From Lysobacterales bacterium UBA5700 (lineage in GTDB: Bacteria > Pseudomonadota > Gammaproteobacteria > Xanthomonadales > Xanthomonadaceae): a stretch of DNA of 6,216 nucleotides. Of the stretch, positions 6,157 through 6,216 are shown piece by piece. How positions within the stretch are numbered: position 1 is the first letter of the stretch; each line of letters opens with the position of its first letter. A model generated the notes under the pieces. That model saw nothing but the letters and a program-made list of their open reading frames with translations, searched no databases and was not told the DNA's origin. The position numbers and the translations under genes are program-made. The stretch covers positions 1 to 6,216 of the forward strand of contig DIHI01000132.1 in assembly GCA_002420085.1 (NCBI GenBank). The letters are read 5' to 3'.

Positions 6157-6216
6157 CGGGATTCGGGATTCGGGATTCGGGATTCGGGATTCGGGATTCG
6201 GGATTCGGGATTCGGG
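6157..6216 (+). repeat. Tandem heptamer array (CGGGATT)n, cut by the window end
   Basis: Period-7 repeats of CGGGATT run without a mismatch from 6157 to the last base: eight full units plus four bases. The array begins 5 bases after the etfA stop and probably continues past the window. I associate GGGATTC-type repeats with intergenic regions of Xanthomonadaceae-like genomes. On this strand, GGG runs spaced by four bases (ATTC) meet the usual G-quadruplex pattern. There are no spacers, so it is not a CRISPR array. Confidence 0.95.

Noticed and set aside
6157..6216. CRISPR array
   Set aside because: Seven-base direct tandem repeats with no spacers.

Overview
The window is a GC-rich (about 70% by hand count in a coding sample), almost fully coding, single-strand stretch. 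It looks like a gammaproteobacterium of the Xanthomonadales (Lysobacterales). Three things point there: the EtfA sequence; an intergenic tandem array of the heptamer CGGGATT, a repeat type I associate with Xanthomonadaceae-like genomes; and O-antigen genes running directly into etfA. In Xanthomonas the variable LPS cluster is known to lie between the housekeeping genes metB and etfA. Genus cannot be fixed from the window.

Layout. 1-734: the ABC-2 permease (Wzm) of an O-antigen/polysaccharide exporter, missing its first residues at the window edge. 731-1924: its ATPase (Wzt), carrying the extra C-terminal beta-sandwich domain. 1917-2771: a GT2 glycosyltransferase. 2772-3392: a compositionally distinct segment, down to 38% GC in one 60-base stretch. 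It holds a 58-residue orphan gene and a two-helix membrane reading frame that I do not recognise. 3393-4274: a SAM-dependent methyltransferase with a short C-terminal coiled coil. 4264-5166: a second GT2 transferase of rhamnosyltransferase type. 5210-6151: etfA, with its own ribosome binding site and a likely promoter over the preceding stop codon. From 6157 to the window end: the heptamer array, which starts 5 bases after the etfA stop.

How the genes fit together. The LPS genes overlap by 4, 8, 4 and 11 bases, so they are probably translationally coupled, except where the odd segment interrupts them. The two GT2 enzymes would build a polysaccharide on its lipid carrier in the cytoplasm. The methyltransferase could modify or cap it, and Wzm-Wzt would export it. 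Wzt proteins with a C-terminal domain read a terminal modification in characterised systems, so pairing one with a methyltransferase suggests cap-dependent export. etfA is unrelated metabolism and marks the cluster boundary.

Nothing here is a clear new defence or mobile system. The least explained part is 2772-3392, including a canonical slippery heptamer (A AAA AAC) that would join a short ATG frame to the membrane frame.
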